From Proteromonas lacertae (taxonomy: Eukaryota; Sar; Bigyra; Opalinata; Proteromonadidae), in assembly GCA_002245135.1 (NCBI GenBank), contig NGBS01000013.1:62001-126000 (forward strand): a stretch of 64,000 nucleotides of DNA, written 5' to 3'. The position numbers were made by a program, and so were the translations under genes. Of the stretch, positions 59,773-64,000 are shown one piece after another (positions within the stretch are counted from its first letter, which is position 1; every line of letters begins with the position of its first letter). Below the pieces are notes generated by a model. It made no database searches. It saw only the letters and a program-made list of their open reading frames with translations, and had not been told where the DNA came from.

Positions 59773-62109
59773 TAGATCTTTTTTTAATTAAAAATATCAA
59801 TTCTTGAAACGGATAAAAATGTGAAAATAGATTAGACAATCAAATCATTATATAGAAAGAGTTATTTAGATATAATATAATCAAAGATATACAGATGTTC
59901 AATATAAACAAATAGTAGGATAATAGAAAAAACAAAAGCATTATCAAGTAAATATGTAATTGTTGTAACAATTAATCAATTTCTAAACTTTTATTAGGAT
60001 GATTTTCTTTCATTCTTCTTTTAAAATCATCATAATTGGATATTTTGTTATTATACAACCATAAATTCTTCAATTCTTTACATTTATGAAGATTGTTTAT
60101 CAATATTTCTCCTCCAATATCACCAATTTCATTATCATTCAAATCCAATATTTGCAACTTTTGGTATTTCATTTATATTTTCACATAAATATTCTATTCC
60201 TTTATCACCTATTTTATTACCTATTAATTATTATTATCATAAAATATATACCCCATAAATACAATCCTTCTAATTTTGGAATATCTTTAAAATATGAACT
60301 TAAATATCTCATATGCTTCATATCCTAATTTACATTCTATTTAATAATTATGATAAAATTAATACTTCCAATGATCCAATTTCTTCAATTTTGGAATGAA
60401 ATGAAGATTTTCTGAAAATATTTTTAAACTATTATTATTACCAAATGGATTAAAATTATAACCATAATTCCTCCAAATTTGGAAAGAATTTCAAACATTC
60501 TGAGAATGTATTTAATCCAATTGAAGTTAAATCATTAGCCTATAAATAATATTATTCAATTATCATACATCGTATATCTATTTTTGTCACATTATTCATT
60601 CTATCAAGTTTTGAACATAAATATTTCATTCCTTCATCTTTCATATAAACTAATTATTATATAAAAATATTATATTATACATACATTTATAAAAAAACAA
60701 TTCATTTCCATTTCATTTTTTACATTTATTAATTTCATAATCTATTCGATTTTCTAGTTTAAAATGTATTTATATCATTTATACTCAGTTCTTCATCAAT
60801 CTTTATATTCTCTTCTTCAAATGGAATGACTGGAAGTTCTGCTTCATTTAATTCTATTTTATTATATCATAATAACTATATTATATACTTTTCAATTCAG
60901 CTATAACTTCATTCAATTTTAATCTATCTTTCTTTTCTTTTAACAAGTATCTTTCTTAAACAGGAGTTTATCTTTTCTCCATTTTCACATTCTAATGCAT
61001 TATACTTCACATCTCGAATATTGTCCATTGTTTCTAACATGTTTAAACCAACAAATGGATATTTGCCACTTTTTATATAATAAAATATTAATCCAAAATT
61101 CCAAATATCACTTAAAATATCTAATTCTTTTCCTAATAATTCATCATAACAAACAAAACATATATCATCTTCCTTCTCTCGATTTATTCTATCCTTCTCT
61201 TCCTTTATATAACAAATTATTTACAACAATCACTCAAAATCACTTCATTTTCATCATTTAAAAAGATATTCGGATGGTTTTAAATCACTGTGAATTGTTC
61301 CTGCTTCATTTAATCCATTCAATACATTCAATATTCCATTCAATACTTCAAATACACCATTCTCTTCAAAGTATTTCAATGGGTTAATAACATCTAAATG
61401 TGTTTTATATTCTCTCATTATTCGATATAAACAGTTTTCATCTCTTTCTATCACTTTGTATTTCATTAAACCATCTATATTCACATTATTTACTCTATTC
61501 ATTGTAGAAACTACTTCAGCAACAACTTTTGAATTTAACTCACTCACATCCAATATCTTTAATAACTTCTTTGAGCCATTATCCACATCTCGAATTTTAC
61601 ACATCCCACTTCTTCTATCACTCAACAACTAAAAGAACAAAGAAAAAGAACAAAGAAAAAAGATGAAATTGATTATACCTCATATTTATGAACATTTAAC
61701 CATCACAGAAAATGAATTCATTTATTTCAATCAGCAATAACTTCTATAACAACAATAAACAACAATTAAAAATTCAAGCTTTTTACACTTAGGCTTGAGA
61801 ATTTTCTAGACTTTTTTTTTCATTTAATCAAGCCAAGCTTCTTTCATTTTATTTTCTTTTTTTTTGAATGACAGAAATAAATAGAGAAGAAATAAATGGA
61901 ATAATTGAAATAATGAAAAGATCAATGAATTTAGAGAAGATAAAAGAATGTATCAAAGCTGTAGTTCATCTTTTATCAACCCCAACAACAAAATCAATAT
62001 TTATAAGTAGATATTATTATTCAATTGGTAAGGTGATAACCCATTCAATAATTGAAAACTGGCTTTATTGTTTAAATCCAGCTATAATCGAAGAATTGTC
62101 AAGTTATTT
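59515..62109. repeat. Inverted repeat 2, right arm
   Basis: This pairs with 49333-51896. The TOR start at 59772 pairs with 51639, and the TELO2 start at 61868 pairs with 49574; the pairing sum shifts by about 31 bases between the ends, so net indels have built up. This arm keeps the functional TOR 5' end, while its kinase-LRR gene and TELO2 end are broken. The left arm shows the opposite pattern. Confidence 0.93.
59972..61721 (-). pseudogene. Decayed kinase-LRR gene (right-arm copy)
   Basis: This is the mirrored copy of 49720-51441. The reading frame is interrupted several times: near the start (an altered MNSLSG exon), just after HSDLKPS in the catalytic loop (one extra C), near the DYC region, in the activation segment, and in the last LRR exon near 60168 (one extra C). 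Long stretches still match the left copy at the protein level (MCKIRDVDNGSKKLLKILDV and LQILDLNDNEIGDIGG). The frame at the splice site corresponding to 51080 is intact here. It reads as a pseudogene released from selection after duplication. Confidence 0.85.
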
Positions 62110-62131
62110 CATTATAAATATGTATATCTAA
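61868..62131 (+). pseudogene. Truncated copy of the TELO2 5' end
   Basis: The frame starts MTEINREEINGIIEIMKRSM, as in TELO2 at 49574, and follows it for about 80 residues to ELSSYF with a few changes (Lys to Ile, Asp to Glu, Asn to Ser). It then leaves homology at about 62109 and stops at 62131. This marks the outer edge of the right arm. It lacks more than 90 percent of the gene. Confidence 0.85.
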
Positions 62132-62193
62132 CAAACAAATTATAACAAAAACAATATATCTTTTATATATTCTATAGATTTAAAGAAATTTCT

Positions 62194-64000
62194 CTATTTA
62201 TAGTAATTAGGAATGTTCTGGAAGATGTTTTCACTCTCATTTTCATCAAATATATTTATATCATTCAAATTTATTTCTTCTCTTTTTTCTTCACTTATTT
62301 CGTTTATTCTCATTCTTTCAACATTTTCATCTTCAAACATTTTCCAAATCATATTATCACTTTTGTCTGTCATTGGAATTATATTATCTCCAATCATCGA
62401 TGGAAGATTATTCACCATCTTCAATAAATTCAAATTGTTATCTTTTCCATATTCCCAATTTGAAATATAATCATACATCACTCCATAATTTAAATTCTTT
62501 TCTTTTAACCAATTTCTAGCTTTTTCACCTCCTTCATTACAAAATATATGATAAATTATTCCCAATATTATATCATACATTATTTTATCTATTTTTAACA
62601 CTCTTTTACAATCTTCTTCACATAATAACATCATTCGTTTATAGATATCATACATTCTATCAAAATTATTGATTACTTTCATATCAACTTTACAGATACT
62701 ACTTCCATCATAATATTCGATTAATGGAAATTCTTTATTAAATAATTCAGGAAGAATTTTACCATTTAATATTTCACTCAGGTTATTTGAGATATAAACT
62801 CCTTCACATTTATTTCGAATGTTTATTATATCATATAATGCTTCTAAATAATTGCCTTTTATCATCTTGCCATTCATTTCATTTATCCAGTTATTCACTA
62901 TTCTATCTTCCACTTTCTTGTTTTTAAATTCATTCACCACTTTCCATTTGTTACAATAATTCTCAACAAATTTAATTATATTTCGATCTATTCATATCAT
63001 TATTAATAGATTATATTATATAATAAATACTTTCAAAATATATATCATAGATTGTGTTTAAATTACTTCGATCAAATATATATTCAAAAGCATCTAATAT
63101 CTCTTTTGATGGTTTTCTTTGAGCATCATTATCTCGAGTTATATTTGCTCCATCAATTAAGATTTTTAAGCATTTCAATAAGTATTCTGGACATTCCACT
63201 GATAATTTGGCTAATACAAATGAACTACTGTTGTATAAACTAATATCATTTATATTCATCTTAGAACTTTCTCCACATTTCTCTTCTACATTTATATTAC
63301 TTACACTATGAATGATTTTATCTCCATATTGTCTTAATGGATAAGAAACATTACTCAACACTTTTAAACTCATTATTCGAACTTTCACACTTGAATCACT
63401 CAATCCAACTTCAGGTAATATTCGAGCTATTGCCACTCTTAAATCGATTGAACCATATTTCATTAAGAAACTAACAGCATTATAATCTAAACAAACAGAA
63501 TCATTATTTGATGAAGATTCTAATAATCGAATTAAAGCAGATTCTTTTGTAGCTAAATATCCACCTCTTGTTGTAGTATTGTTTCTATTTATGAGATTTG
63601 ATAATGATATTAACTTCACAAATGTATTGAAAAGAATGTATGTTAGTGATGGATTATTTATATTTATAAATTCATTCAAACATTCTTCTTCACTATCTAA
63701 TAATTGTTTATTAACACTCATGTCTCTACTCATTCTATCAATATCGTCATTAATCACTTTTATTCTGTCAATTATTATTTTGTAATTTGTATAACAAACA
63801 TTTTTATATTTAATACATAACTCAGTCCAGAATGTGTTTATACTAATAGTTTTTATCTTTGCTAATACTTTTAATAACTCTATTCTATCATCTATTGTAA
63901 ATGATTTATCATTATTAGAATTATCTAATTCAGAATATTCATATAAATTGAATATAATTTGACAAATGGCTCTAGTTATTTTGTAATTAATACAAACACT
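62194..64000 (-). CDS. HEAT-like helical repeat protein, 5' end beyond the window
   Basis: The gene enters from the right edge and ends with TAG at 62194. One intron (about 62966-63008, 43 bp) joins the two long frames: FENRNIIKFVENYCNKWKVV spans the junction. The upstream part has alpha-solenoid character: LLKVLAKIKTISINTFWTEL, RVAIARILPEVGLSDSSVKV, RIMSLKVLSNVSYPLRQYGD. The C-terminal part is helical and ends in an acidic tail. A HEAT/ARM scaffold is likely. Its neighbour TELO2 makes a TTI-like partner tempting, but no diagnostic motif was found, so I leave it unnamed. Confidence 0.55.

Noticed and set aside
1-64000. Transposons, retroelements, virus-like elements, tRNA or rRNA genes, CRISPR arrays
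   Set aside because: No transposase, reverse transcriptase, integrase or capsid-like frame, no terminal repeats with target duplications, and no tRNA-like clover-leaf sequence was seen; the inverted repeats hold host genes only.

Overview
The window is nuclear DNA from a very AT-rich, intron-bearing microbial eukaryote. It carries eukaryote-only genes: the RNA polymerase II subunit RPB3, ARP2 of the Arp2/3 complex, TOR kinase with FRB and FATC domains, TELO2, a SNAPC4-like Myb protein, the mitochondrial import factor PAM16, the V-ATPase assembly factor VMA22/CCDC115, the nucleolar factors GRC3/NOL9 and PUM3, and a class C GPCR. Genes are packed on both strands with short spacers. Almost every gene is cut by tiny introns (about 23-60 bp, mostly near 30-40) that begin GTAT and end in AG. 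I rebuilt gene models by joining exons across these introns, and the resulting lengths come out in phase. The lineage cannot be fixed from this window; an amoeboid or other Arp2/3-bearing protist or an early-diverging fungus would fit. I saw no transposon, virus-like element, tRNA, rRNA or CRISPR array.

Layout. 1-12082 is a long inverted repeat. Near-identical arms (1-3335 and 8749-12082) each hold an NHL-repeat gene, a small unrecognised gene and a SNAPC4-like Myb gene. They flank a unique 5.4-kb spacer with a UFD1/zinc-finger gene, an MFS transporter and a folylpolyglutamate synthase gene whose 5' end lies in the right arm. 12854-21581 holds VMA22, RPB3, ARP2, a stretch of gene relics, a BTB-LRR protein, PAM16 and the purine-synthesis amidotransferase PurF. 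21782-33721 is one giant gene for a predicted receptor of about 3,903 residues: nine tandem Venus-flytrap (periplasmic-binding-like) modules followed by a class C seven-helix domain. 33950-46998 holds a coiled-coil protein, prolidase, GRC3, PUM3, a tetraspanin-like protein, an unrecognised disordered protein, an LRR protein and a secreted methyltransferase-like protein.

47089-62131 centres on a second, older inverted repeat (arms 49333-51896 and 59515-62109). It flanks the TOR kinase gene and cuts through TELO2 at one edge and TOR at the other. Each arm keeps one of the boundary genes whole and a stub of the other. A kinase-LRR gene is largely intact on the left and decayed on the right. The window ends in a truncated gene for a HEAT-like helical protein.

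The most notable observations are the nine-module receptor, the two inverted repeats that each place the 5' end of an interior gene (folylpolyglutamate synthase, TOR) inside an arm so that inversion would keep the gene whole, the linkage of TOR with its chaperone TELO2, a possible NHL/dynein-stalk fusion, and a set of single extra-base frame breaks in otherwise conserved genes.
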